Below, one piece after another: positions 1-10,765 of a stretch of DNA of 64,000 nt. Source of the stretch: Arcuatula senhousia (lineage: Eukaryota > Mollusca > Bivalvia > Mytilida > Mytilidae). Below the pieces are notes generated by a model that was not told the origin of the DNA, ran no database searches, and was given only the letters and a program-made list of their open reading frames with translations. Both the position numbers and the translations under genes were made by a program. How positions within the stretch are numbered: position 1 is the stretch's first letter; every line of letters begins with the position of its first letter. The stretch covers positions 65,631,022-65,695,021 of the forward strand of contig OZ020306.1 of assembly GCA_963971305.1 (NCBI GenBank), read 5' to 3'.

Positions 1-292
1 GTTTAATGCAGTCACGATAAAAAAGAAGGTATACTACTTTTTAAACTCACCAGAACCCGGGCCACAATCTCATTTATTACATAGAATGGTAATCAATGAT
101 GTTGTGTATAGTTAAGATGTCATTGTAAATCAAGAATAGCGTTAAGATATAAAATACTAGTATACTCTTGATGAAAGGTGCATGCAAGACTTCGTATTGG
201 TTGACGTGTCGAAATGTGGATGGTGACTATAAAGATGTTTTCTTTATAGGCATAACGAACAAAGATGTCTGTACACAATGGTATTTTAGTGT

Positions 293-3200
293 TTAGAATA
301 TCACATTTCCATGAAGTCGATGTTCAATCACAGCAACTGATTTTCTATACGGGTTTTCCATTCCCTTAGGCAAGTTTGTCTGCATTTTTCCTGAAATCGT
401 ACGATTTGCCTCTGTTACAATTGCTATAAGGTCAATGTCCTGTGTTTCATATTTGGAGTTTTGAATTACAGTGCTGACAGCGTGGAGCATCCATCCTCCC
501 ATTAGAGAACGACCATACGACTCGCTACCTAAAACGTAAAAAAAATAAAGAAAGAATGAGTCCACGGGACACGGATGCCCCCGTTGGCCTCAAATAAAAA
601 GTTGAAGTCAGACAGGTCTGAAAGTCGCTTAGGACGCATAGTTTATCATACTAAACCATCCTACCAAGTTTCAATTCAATCCCATATACCGGTTCTGAGA
701 AAAGCTTGACGGAAATTTTCATGTCGATTTTGGTATCGATCCAGCCCCAAACAGGAGGTAGATGTCCAACAGGTCTAAAATTCGCTTAAGACGTATAGTA
801 TGTCATACTGAACCATCCTACCAAGTTTGAAGTTATTCCCATTTACAGTTTCTGAGAAAAGCTTGACGGAAATTTCGTACGGACGGACGTACGGACGGAC
901 GAACATGAGTAAAACTAAATGCCCCCCCCCCGACATGTTGTCGCGGGGGCATAAAAATAAATAAAAAGAGTTTAAAAGCAGATCTTGCTCAATATCAGGA
1001 AGAATAATAATATATAGCAATAAATTTCATTTTAAAGACATAGAACCTATCATTTTGGCAATTTTAAAAAAATAATAAAATTCACACTATTTGAAGAATA
1101 CAATGTAAAACCTTTGAAGAAACTGGTAAAATTTTCAAAAAACCTGCCAGAAAGTATTCTTTTCGACGGAAAACTGATGAAAAAAACGCAGTGTCAAAAA
1201 GAGGACAAACTAATTATAGCATGTAAACACTTGCGGGTACTGGTAAAGTGAGAAACAAAAAGTAACCAAACGAAACGGAGCTGCACAAAAACGATATCGG
1301 TAAAGAAGGAAACATAAACAGTAAAATTAGCAACCGAAACTGTATTTAGAGAGGAAACGATATCAAGCGAAACTGGTAAAAAGAAAAATTGAATCGATTT
1401 TAGCCGACACCAGTCGTTTTTCTTAATTTACCGATTTCGTTTTCTCTTCGCCTCGTTTGGTTACATTTCGTTTCTCAGTTTAACAGTACCCAGTTTACCA
1501 AAAGTAAATATTTATGCTGGACAATACTTGATCAAAGCGAATGATTAAAATAAGATTTTTTCATAGAAAACTGCCAAACATTGAGTTTTTATGTTGGTAA
1601 AGGTAAGTTTTAGATAGTATATTTTTAATATATGTACTTTTTATTCAAATGAATGTAAAAAAATTAAAGGAATTAAAGTAAATCGTTTTACGCCGACTAC
1701 TTTAGTAATTCACAGTGTATTATTTGTAAAATTAAAATCTGACACATTCATAGCCTTTCTAGAGTAGTTAAATTAACTGTTTTTATAATGACACTTTATC
1801 ATATGTGGATACACCGTGGCAAGTATACGCGCTAAGCGCGTCGGTTTGTGTCCCACTTCATTATCATTTCATGTTCATTTCAACATCCCTTTCGTGTTCA
1901 TATCACCGCGCTCATCGGGACTAAGCAATAATAAACAAACTATAGAACTTTGAATTTCTTAAGAGAAATACAAAAATTATTTACTAGTAATCTGAAAAAA
2001 ATTATCGAGTATACATTATGTTTTCATGGCAGACTGTAGAACAGTTTCTCAAATTGACTAATATTACTCTGGTTACAGCATGAATAGTGTGCTCTTCAAC
2101 ACGGAACACAATGCCCCATCTCAATGTGGGGTTTGGACGGTTACTTGCCTTAAAGATTAACATTTTCCTCATTTTTGTTGAAATAAAAAACAAACAACAA
2201 AAAAACAAAAAACGAAAAAAGAAATTTTCTTTCCTTTTTCCAAAGAGTTGCGTGCAGTTCCATGGGTTCTAAATAAAAAGAACAAACAATGGAAAAGATT
2301 AAGGAATATGTGAAGGATGTTCACCAAACAAAAAACTTAGGTTCGTGAGCACTTTAATATGTTACAATTTCAGTTGCAGTTAAATAGCTGAGATTAGTTG
2401 TATTAAAATAATTATTACTGGTTTTACAGTTGGTATCTATATTTTTTTAAAGGCGAAATCTTTCTACCTTTATGATAAATGTCTCAAATTAACTTTACTC
2501 GACAAAAATTAACACATAATTTAATATAATTATTCAAATAAAAAGGATGGTTTGTCACAGACACGTGTGAGCACACGCCAACATAAAAAGCTGTCACTTT
2601 TCTAAAATAAAAATAATATGAAATAGGCATTACCTAAATGCGAGCACAGCATAATTCTGTAAAATAAATGTAATGTTAACATGATTAGTGCCATTGTTAA
2701 CATTGTTTAATGAACGAATAAAAAAGATTTTATTTCGAATCCATGTTTGAAATCATCGTAGTTATTTTTGTTTTGGTTCATTTTCTTGAACGTTCAATTT
2801 GGGACGAGATGCTTGGGGCGATTGAACGTTAATTAGAAAAGCAAGAAAAAATCGATTAAATTTGGTAACTACAAAAAAATGTAGCAACTCATCGTCTTAA
2901 GAATATTTTTCTCTTTATACATTATTACATAGATAATTTTTGGAATGCGACTAGCAAAATAAGTAATTATTTTCAAATTCACTCCGTTCCTGTAAAATTT
3001 GAGAGCCTTTCTGGACCATGAAAAATCAATATCAGCATTAGGCAAATTTCTCGCGGGAACAAATACCGTAGAGCTCTCCGCTCGAGCGGGCACTTCGTCG
3101 AGCTGTGCTCGCTAATATTGAGTTGAAGTTAATCCTTTATTTGCTACACATAAATACAAATCATGAAAATAATCCTGCACATATACACACAGTTGTTAGA

Positions 3201-6200
3201 TCTGTATTTTTTTTGTTTTTGTAAATAAATAAATTTAATTTACAGTGTATATGTTTTGTTTCTGACTTTCAAATGCATCTCTTTTGGAATTTTGCTCATT
3301 ACTTAAAAGCTTAAATCACAACAGTACTGTTTTAGAACCAAAAGGAGAACCAAATGGGACATTTTGATATTTTAAGTCCGAAAACACAAAGACAAAATCA
3401 GTAGACATATAAAACACAAAACAGAGAAATTAGTTATTATGTTACAGAAGAGAAATATGACAAGTACAAAAGAGGTCATGATAAAAAGAAATATTACCTG
3501 AACTTGAAGAATAAACAATAACAAAATCTTCTTGACATGGTGGGTAAACAGTTCTGATAACTTCAGACGGTATACTATCTGTATCATCTCGTCGGAAAAG
3601 TTTGGACAGAAAGCCCTTGGACTCGATTGTATCTTTAAGAGATTCAGTACCATCGGTTTTTATTTTTGCAGTTTTTTTGTCACATTTGGGGCAGATGTCG
3701 TGGTCCAACAGAAACCCCTTTGAGACGTTTTTCTGTTCCATGTTAGTTTCTAATGGGCTTTCAGGACCTTTGATATTCGTTTTCGCGGATTGATTCTTGA
3801 TGCTGTGGCTCTTTTCTACGTTAATTTCAAAGTCAGAACAAGTTATAGTGTTATTATGTTTACTTGTTGTTACACTGATTGGTTCATCTTTGTTATTCAA
3901 ATCTTCCGTTCCAAACCGAGAGCTATCTTCAGTATTGTCACTTTCTTGACATTCTTTAGAGTCTCTATCTTCTTTGTCCAATTTATCAATAGGACCACTG
4001 GAACCACTTTTCAAGTCACATTCGCTTTTGTTAGTAAAATTTATATTGAGTTCATATCCATGGTCTATTGCACTGTCTCTTGGTACATCTGTTCGAGATC
4101 TACAAGCCTAAACAAAAACGCAAATATCATGTAACTATTGGCAAAGTGAATACTAAAGTGAAAATGAGTTTATTTTTTTCTTTCATTTTACACAAGGTAT
4201 GTACTGAAAATGAGTGTTTACTCTCGGTGGTCGAGTTGGCTTTCTTCTTCATATGATTCTAGTTCCAATGCTTCTCTTTCAATACACGTGGTGTTCGACC
4301 CTTTAATGTTTCTAATTCAAATATTACTGACCAGATGTTTATCATTGAAATATGCATAAAGCATTCACTAGTATACAACAAATCCGAGTACACCTTTGTA
4401 TTGATACCTAATTTGGTATTTTGTGTTTTGATAGTTCATTGGTTGAAAAAGTGTATTTTAAGCCATTTTACCTGTATTAAGAAAATCTTTGGTTTGTCCC
4501 CAAGGCCCTCACATTCAGTTATAGTATCTATAAGACTTTTGGTTGGCACAGTTACCCCATTTACACCATAAATAGAATGATCCCTATAATAAAACTCAGG
4601 GTCTTGAGTTTGGGATGATGCTCTTGGCTTCTCCTCGCCGTGACTTGCTATTACACATGCGAAGCAATCTGACTTTTTATGGAAAATGTGTTGATCAGCA
4701 GCTGTAAAATGTAGTATTGGTAGCTGGGATAATATTTAAAGATTGTTTATGTTCATTATAAATGTGGAGTAGTAATTTGATATTTGAAATGGAACTATAT
4801 TGTGAGCGTGTATTGATATGTGAATTGATGAATGATGAGGCAACACAATCACCAGCTAGCTTTTGATTGGTCAGTTATCGGAGCTATAACTGTGGCTAAT
4901 TAATTTAGCAAATATCTCGGCAAACCCCTCCCAAAATAACGGGTACGCAACAACCAAGGCGTTACCCTAGATGGTTAATAGGCTGGCCTCTCCGGCTTAT
5001 GCTAAAAGGTTGCCAGGTCATAGCATTAAAAAACCTGATAACTGACCATAATGGCCCAATATGTGCACGTGGAGAGAGGCGTTGTACGAAGAAGACACTT
5101 TGAACCCTTGTGAACCACCGTAGGCTTTAAATAGACGATAAAGAGATGTGGAAAAAACACTTACCCTTTCCCGCTCGCCTGAAAAATTTCTGTTCATTTG
5201 TTTCATTACTCGCTCCCATACGGTGCAACACCATTACATGTCTACATTATTTTCTATCCCATATCCGTGGCCTTTACTTTACACATTTAGGTGGGACGTT
5301 ACGTTAAAAACGACGTTACCGATAAAATTTACCTGTACACTGAAAAATCTGTCAGAACGTTGTAAAACTCGACGTCAATTTCAGTTAGATTCTATTGCTA
5401 TTTTTACGTATAGGCAATGTTTACGAAACCGTATCTTAAAAACGAAGTCCGGAACATATCCTTTATTTTACCTCATTGCATCGCAAATTTTCCAAGGAAC
5501 ATTATGTTAGTTTTTGGTCAAAATTTGGATATTGCAAGTCCAATTTTGTGTCAAAAAAGTAAAAGTAAAGGGTGTGTTAGTTGCGTTTTTCCTATATGTC
5601 TTTGTTAATTTCCCGCCAAAATTGCAGTTTTCAAATGCATATATTTCAAAAACGAGGTCCGGGACCCCCATTTTTTATTTCATATATGGATGTATATTAG
5701 TAAGAACTATGTGTCTGTAAATTTTAATTAAAATCTGGATATATGTCATTTGGTATCGTCCCACCTTAAATAATGCTTGTGCATATTACCGCTTTTAGAT
5801 TGCCAGTTAAGGAGCATTGCGATCTGCATTTCGGTTTGACTTTGCCCTGTGTTGTCTTTTATCTTAAAAATTTGGAACAGTTCTTAATTAAAATAAATCA
5901 AAAAACATACCGATATCCATTACCCAATTGATCTGCTGTGCTGTTAGATCTTTGAACACCATTGTAGTAAACTCTAGTTTCGTAAGGGCTTTCCTCATCG
6001 AGATAATCTCATCTGTGCTGTAGTCTCTCTGGGCAAGTCTTTTAAAGTGTTCATTACTGATTATGACCGCTAGACCTCTGTATGGGTGTGTAAAATCGTA
6101 ATTCTCGTGGCTCTTATTTGTTTGTTTGATCTTCGTATTTGCAGATTTAATAGTACTAGAGAAAACATAATTCATGTTTAAGTAAATGATATTATAATGA

Positions 6201-7934
6201 AAACATATTATTTTGTTACATATACATGAAAAAACACATGTTTCAGTTTAAACACATTATATAGCAGACACTTAAATGTAGTTTGACATAATCATATATA
6301 TTACATTATTATACTTCAGTAGATTTTTTCTATATAAAATACAGGTAAACATTTTAACTATTTCATCTTGAATTTGGTAAAAGTACTATTTCCCTAGGGA
6401 TATAGTAAAAACTATTTCCCTAGGGTAATAGTACCGTAATACTATTTCGCGGGGTTTTTGTATGATTGGCAGTAGGCGTGGCTAGAGTACCCTGTATACA
6501 AAGAAAAAAAGAGTGAGCATAGGCGTGGCTTATGTTTAGTTGTTTACCGATTCAGCATAATAAAACAATTGTTTACTGGTCATTCAGAAAACAGTACATT
6601 TGTTTCCCCTCGGTACTTACCATTTCCCCCGGCGCTACGCGCCTCGTGAAATAGTAAGTACCTCGTGGAAACAAATGTACTGTTTCCCTCATGACCAGTA
6701 AACAATTGTATAATATATGCTACAGTCTCAACAAGATCAGATAACTCCCACTTTTTTAAAAAAGATAAAAAAATCAAACTTATACGATCTTTGCAAGTGA
6801 AATAAGTGAAATCTTACCTTTCAAAAATGTCCTCTATATCCTTCTTATTTTTTACTGAAATATTGCAATGTTAAAGTTATGGATTTTTAGATGGAAGCTA
6901 TATCATTTCAGACCATTAATATTTTATTTGTGTTTGTGTTTATATGCAAATAGAAAACGCGAGAAAGAGAAAACTTCAATGACAGATAGTTAATTCTTGT
7001 ACTTATCAGTAAAGATTCTGTCTGGTAATTGAAATTCTGACAAAATTTATATTAATAAAGGAGAAAAGTAAAAAAATCAGGACTAAGGGGGACTAAATGA
7101 CAAACCCCAATGTAAAAAAAATGATGAGTAACTCTTAAAGGCATATTGTCTAGGAAAATTATTTTTTTGTAAAACCAAAAAATTGTCGTCAGACTATTCG
7201 TTTTTTTTTAATTTAGAAAGATACAAACGTTCAAAATACCACTAGGGTACATTATTACTTCAAAAATTAAAAAAAAATATATAATATTTGTAAAGCTTTA
7301 CAAAAATTCATATTCATGAGATGTAAATGAGCTGAAAGCATGCGCACTATACTTTCTTTGATTGAAAACTTCCATAGTTCTTGGACGTGGTGCATGATCT
7401 GTTTCTCGAAGTTTTTGCTCGGAAGAAAATTAAAACGGCAACCGAATATTAGAGCAACTTAATGAATAAAACTGACAATTATTGCCTGTATTAAGTTTTG
7501 AATGTGATTTAAAAGGTAAACGCGAAAAATATTGGTATTTTTTCAACATATCAATGTATTCGGGGGACAAAACCCGAGATTCCGATTAGGGTCCGCGTTA
7601 AAACTACTCAGTCTTAATCTGTGTCAATGTGACGTAATGCAGGTAAATAAAATATCAATTGAAATATTGTCGAGCTATTTTGATCAAAATAAACTACTTT
7701 TGAGGCAAATTTGTAGCAAATTTGTTTTTCAATATTCATTTTATTGCATTTCGGTCTAATTGACACCAAAAAATTGGGGGTAAACAAAATGAGTTTGCCG
7801 TAGACAATATGCCTTTAATCATGTTATACGGGAATATAAATAAAAGAAGTCACAACATAATGCTATTAACAGCGACCAAAGTGATCAGAAAATGAGGACT
7901 CACCGTCAGCACCACTGTAAATTTTATCCGTCAT
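293..7934 (-). CDS. Caspase A: short-prodomain caspase-like protease, six exons, 462 aa
   Basis: Cysteine protease of the caspase family (family role: Asp-specific cleavage in cell death or immune signalling). Spliced model, minus strand: 7904-7934, 6818-6854, 5911-6155, 4472-4701, 3498-4107, 293-528. All junctions are GT-AG and in phase, total 1389 nt including TAA. The N-terminus is only about 45 residues with no CARD or DED. The large subunit starts near YRGLAVIISN (res 48). The catalytic His is in ASHGEE (H125) and the catalytic Cys in QACRS (C183), exactly at the exon 4/5 join. Exon 5 adds a long polar linker with a CPKC motif (res 320-323). The small subunit runs from EDFVIVYSSSSG through SYGRSLMGGWML to RKSVAVIEH. 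Oddities: QACRS instead of QACRG, SYGR where caspase-3 has SWRN, and about 17 extra residues after SHGEE. It looks intact. Start chosen because exon 1 encodes MTDKIY and is conserved in paralogue B. Caspase assignment is firm; initiator versus executioner is not. Confidence 0.9.
570..952 (+). repeat. Pearl-like element: two core units, (GGAC) tract, terminal hairpin
   Basis: Two related units of about 161 bp start near 609 and 770; both contain CCATCCTACCAAGTTT and GAGAAAAGCTTGACGGAAAT. They are followed by a GGACGGACGTACGGACGGAC tract and a G/C hairpin near 920-950 (nine C's, then GCGGGGGC). The layout (tandem core, tetranucleotide tract, hairpin end) matches the arrays at 30.6-31.9 and 39.5-40.4 kb and the published description of bivalve pearl elements. 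The family name is inferred from layout only. Confidence 0.6.
1073..1236 (+). pseudogene. Decayed coding fragment related to 40448-40634
   Basis: Plus-strand translation gives IKFTLFEEYNVKPLKKL, then LPESILFDGKL and KEDKLIIACKH. The fragment at 40448-40634 (minus) reads MKLTIYKEYSVKPLKKL then KKEDILIIKCKHC at the matching places. Similarity at the protein level over about 55 residues suggests shared descent from a real coding sequence. It is cut off by the foldback at 1232. The protein is not recognised. The two copies lie in different introns and opposite orientation relative to their host genes, so they were moved independently of the caspase duplication. Confidence 0.5.
1232..1500. mobile_element. 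Foldback element with arms of about 48 bp
   Basis: 1235-1282 (GGTACTGGTAAAGTGAGAAA ... AACCAAACGAAACGG) is the imperfect inverse of 1448-1498 (CCTCGTTTGGTTAC ... CAGTTTAACAGTACC). Inner parts also pair (AACGATATC occurs twice). The structure is that of a foldback MITE. No transposase is visible. Confidence 0.5.
2740..3060 (-). repeat. Dispersed repeat, inverse of 20690-21010
   Basis: GGGACGAGATGCTTGGGGCG at about 2800 and TTTTTGGAATGCGAC at about 2939 recur as reverse complements in the same order near 20950 and 20770. This is a dispersed family of unknown class, present in both caspase A intron 5 and the region upstream of the Ig receptor. Confidence 0.5.
4702..5910 (-). other. Intron 3 of caspase A
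   Basis: No coding exon was found. The stretch 4930-5290 matches 38215-38525 in caspase B intron 3: both contain AAAACCTGATAACTGACCAT, a CAATATGTGC(A/G)CGTGGAGAG box and TGAACCACC(G/A)TAGGCTTTAAAT. The intron therefore carried a SINE-like repeat before the A/B duplication. The remainder, 5290-5760, is A-specific AT-rich sequence with no recognised content. Confidence 0.5.
6300..6712. mobile_element. Foldback insertion in caspase A intron 2 (near-perfect 145-bp palindrome)
   Basis: 6565-6637 and 6638-6709 are inverse copies: ACAATTGTTTACTGGTCA opens the left arm and TGACCAGTAAACAATTGT closes the right, folding around GGCGCTACGCGCC. The surrounding segment (about 6300-6712), including CTATTTCCCTAGGG repeats, is missing from paralogue B. 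In B (55535-55560) the sequence runs straight from CATATAT to GTAATATATGC. It is therefore an insertion specific to A, or lost from B. Confidence 0.7.
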
Positions 7935-7969
7935 TTTTGCTGGTTAAGGCAGTCTGTCTCAAACTATTT

Positions 7970-8545
7970 TAAATTAATGTAAAGGACATTTACACAGTTA
8001 AATACTTAACGTAAAACAATACATGTTTAAATACATTGATTCAGATGGTTGGGTTTGTTTATATTGTTATTTATTTATGACAATTGTAATCGATATGGCT
8101 TGCTAAGTCTATATATAGAATAAATCGATCATGTGCTTCAATTAACATTGTGTGACACTTTGTTTCAATGGGAAAACAATCTAAGTTTGGGTTAATAATT
8201 ACAAATAGATGACATTCGGGTTATCAATATAAAGAATGAAAATATACATTTTATTTTACTACAATTGTATTAAGAAATGACTTTTGTGACTCTATATTGC
8301 ACCAATTCCAATAGATAAATTGAATGCTCGGGGAGAACTTGGTAACTTTCGAGTGGGGATGTGCCATTTTCGATTTGAATTTAATACCCATATTTATATA
8401 AAACTTCCAATTTTCGGTGCATTGCTTTTGCGCCAAAAATATATATCATTTGCGCCACAAATTATACTTTATTTTCGCCTTTTCCTAAAAGTTTCATTTG
8501 CGCCAATTATTCAGGTAAAGTATCGACATTTAATAATATAAAAGT
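7970..8545 (-). promoter_or_regulatory. Upstream block of caspase A conserved with caspase B
   Basis: Sequence directly upstream of the caspase A start codon. It matches 61090-61715 upstream of caspase B, with a near-identical core of about 130 bp around ATGACAATTGTAATCGATAT (8076) and AATAAATCGATCATGTGCTT (8118). A TATATATA at about 8111 in A is not kept in B (AAAATTAG), so it is unlikely to be an essential TATA box. The block probably holds the promoter and 5' UTR. Similarity ends near 8545, which marks the duplication edge on this side. Confidence 0.5.
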
Positions 8546-10313
8546 ATGTTTTCTATTAATAAATTAATAGACAAATAAAGAGACTAGCTCTCTCCTTCAA
8601 CTTCACGTTCCATTAAATTGATGATGTCCTTTCACTAAACAATTCTCGATTTGGTGACTTTCTCCATCTCATATATTCCCAGGAGCTTGAGATAAAGGAC
8701 ACAGCGGATTCTAGAGAGTCTGCTTCATATTGAGATCAACATAACATCTCGAAATTGACTCTCAAGGAACACTTTCAACAAGGCTCTATGACAAACGTGA
8801 TGACTTCAACTTTCCAATTATCAACTTTCCCTTCTTGTGTAGCAACATTCCGTCCGCTCCAGTTTATAGGGATGACGTATCTCACAAATTGCTCACACAG
8901 GGTTTATATGTTCCTCCTCGGTTGCTGTCATTACTCAAGAAATTTTACGGAAGACATGTACTTATAGACCAGGGATGGGGTAATCGTAATCAATAATCAC
9001 ATGTAATCAGTAATCATTGAATTTTATAATTACAAGTAATGATATTTAATCGATTACTGAGTGAAAAAGTGCTGTAATCATGATTATTTTTTGATTACAT
9101 TTTGATAACATTAGAAAAGTTAATTATAAAATAGATTCTTTTTAAATGTTTCCCTTTTTTTTACACTACATGTATTATAAATATAATAAACATTTTAATG
9201 CATGAATTTAATTGAATAAAATTGGAAGTTAGTAAAGAAGTCTTTAAAACTAATTGTTTTGTTATTTGTAATATAAGCTGTTCAATAATTTGCAAACTAT
9301 CTCTAAAAAAGGTATGGTAAATATTGAAAAGTTCTTACAGATGTATCCTAAATTAATGCAATTCATACATGTCATAATATCCCAATAATTTTTTTAGGAG
9401 TTATCTCTCCTAAAAACATAAAGCATGTGTCGCATATCCTCCTAAACTACAATAAAAAATACAAAAATACAAAAATTAAAACATCCAATGTGATAAGGAA
9501 CTAATAAAGAGGTGAATAGGACAATTTCATGAATTTCAGACCACTTCCCGATGAGAAAATTAAGAGTCGAAAAGTGTCGCGACATAAAAAATTGCTCAAA
9601 ATGCAATTTTAAGGATAACTACATATTTTGAACCAATTTTTACATAATTTTTTCATATTTGAGTAAGTTTTTGTTTAGTGCTAAACAGTTGTCTAATGTC
9701 TATTCTACCTATTTGATTAAAAAAAAATGACAAAAAATTGCTGAACTATTTGACGCGATTGGGTTTTTAAGAAATTTACACCGGTCTTAGGTACAGAGTA
9801 ACCGTATGACCTAGCTCGACTGTCTTTGTGCCCCTTTTAGCTAAAAAGTTTGTGGAATCTTCACCTCCTAAACCATAAGAGGTACCAGCTTTATTCCTTT
9901 TGCATTCAGAAGAGTAACTCTTGAACTTGTGCAGGGTCAATTTTCATATTGGTATATTTACCAATACAGGAGTTATTCCCCTTTAAACTTTGACTTTTTT
10001 AGTATTAAAATTCTAAAATCAACAATTCTTAAAATATTTCAATGAAACTTGGTATACAAGGTCAGTGACCCCTAAGATATTTTAGCTTTTCAAGATACAC
10101 GTAAATGCGCTTTCCAGACAAAACAAGGCGAAGGCAGTCATGATCAAGAACATTCAGTCATTCTCATGCTTTCCTTTTCGTCCTGTTCTTTCCTGCCAGG
10201 TGCTACCCTCTTCCGCGTCCTCGTCCAGGCTTTGGTGGCATCTTTTAATACTTAAATTTCAATATCAGAAATAAAGGTTTAAACATTTTAAACTTACTTC
10301 AGTTTTAACAAGT

Positions 10314-10765
10314 CCCCTACCGACAAAAGCAGAAGGGGGCATTAGGTTTGCACTCCGTCTGCCCGTTTGTGTGTCCGTCCGGCCCGGCCATTTCATTGTC
10401 AAAATAAGTTTTCCGCACTTAAAAAAACTTATACCGTGATAGATATTTGGTATGTAAGTATACCATGATGAGTTTAACGTGTCGTTCCAGTCCGCAATTT
10501 TTTACAGGAGTTAGGACACTTTAGACTTTGAAATTCACTGAAATTTCAGTTTCCCACACTTTTTTTCTAAACCCTTATAGTTATCAAACTGCTTTTTTGT
10601 ATATACTGTATGCGAGTTACAGATCAAGTTTACGTCCGTTTCAGTCCGAAAATGTTTAGGGGACCTTTGGACTTTTAGATATATGGGACCGGTAAGGAAC
10701 TTTGAATTGTAAAATGAACACGCTTTGTTCAAAGCTAAAATTGTTAAACTTATGTCAAATGTACG
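10314..10765 (-). repeat. Pearl-like element, reverse orientation
   Basis: It opens with a hairpin-type end (CCCCTACCGAC ... AAGGGGGCATTAGG), then GTCTGCCCGTTTGTGTGTCC and a GTCCGTCCGGCCCGG tract, then two related core units sharing AGTTTAACGTGTCGTTCCAGTCCG-type and AGTTTACGTCCGTTTCAGTCCG-type segments. This is the mirror order of the element at 570-952. A partial start of the same kind (GGGGGCATTTAGTCGCCGTT, then CCCGTCCGTTTG) also lies near 13515. Confidence 0.5.

Larger units (their letters stand above)
529..3497 (-). other. Intron 5 of caspase A with repeats
   Basis: Noncoding 2.97 kb between the linker exon and the last exon. It holds a pearl-like array (about 570-952), a decayed protein-coding fragment on the plus strand (1073-1236), a foldback (about 1232-1500), and a dispersed repeat (2740-3060). 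The segments near 1800-2350 and 2470-2600 match caspase B intron 5 near 33950-34140 and 35200-35680, so they predate the A/B duplication. Confidence 0.7.

Noticed and set aside
3532..4134. Plus-strand ORFs opposite caspase A exon 5 (also 36430-36975 opposite B)
   Set aside because: These are antisense shadows of the caspase linker exon.
8975..9115. AATCA/TGATT-rich stretch after CAGGGATGGGG as a hAT-type terminus
   Set aside because: No matching inverted end or 8-bp target duplication was found nearby.
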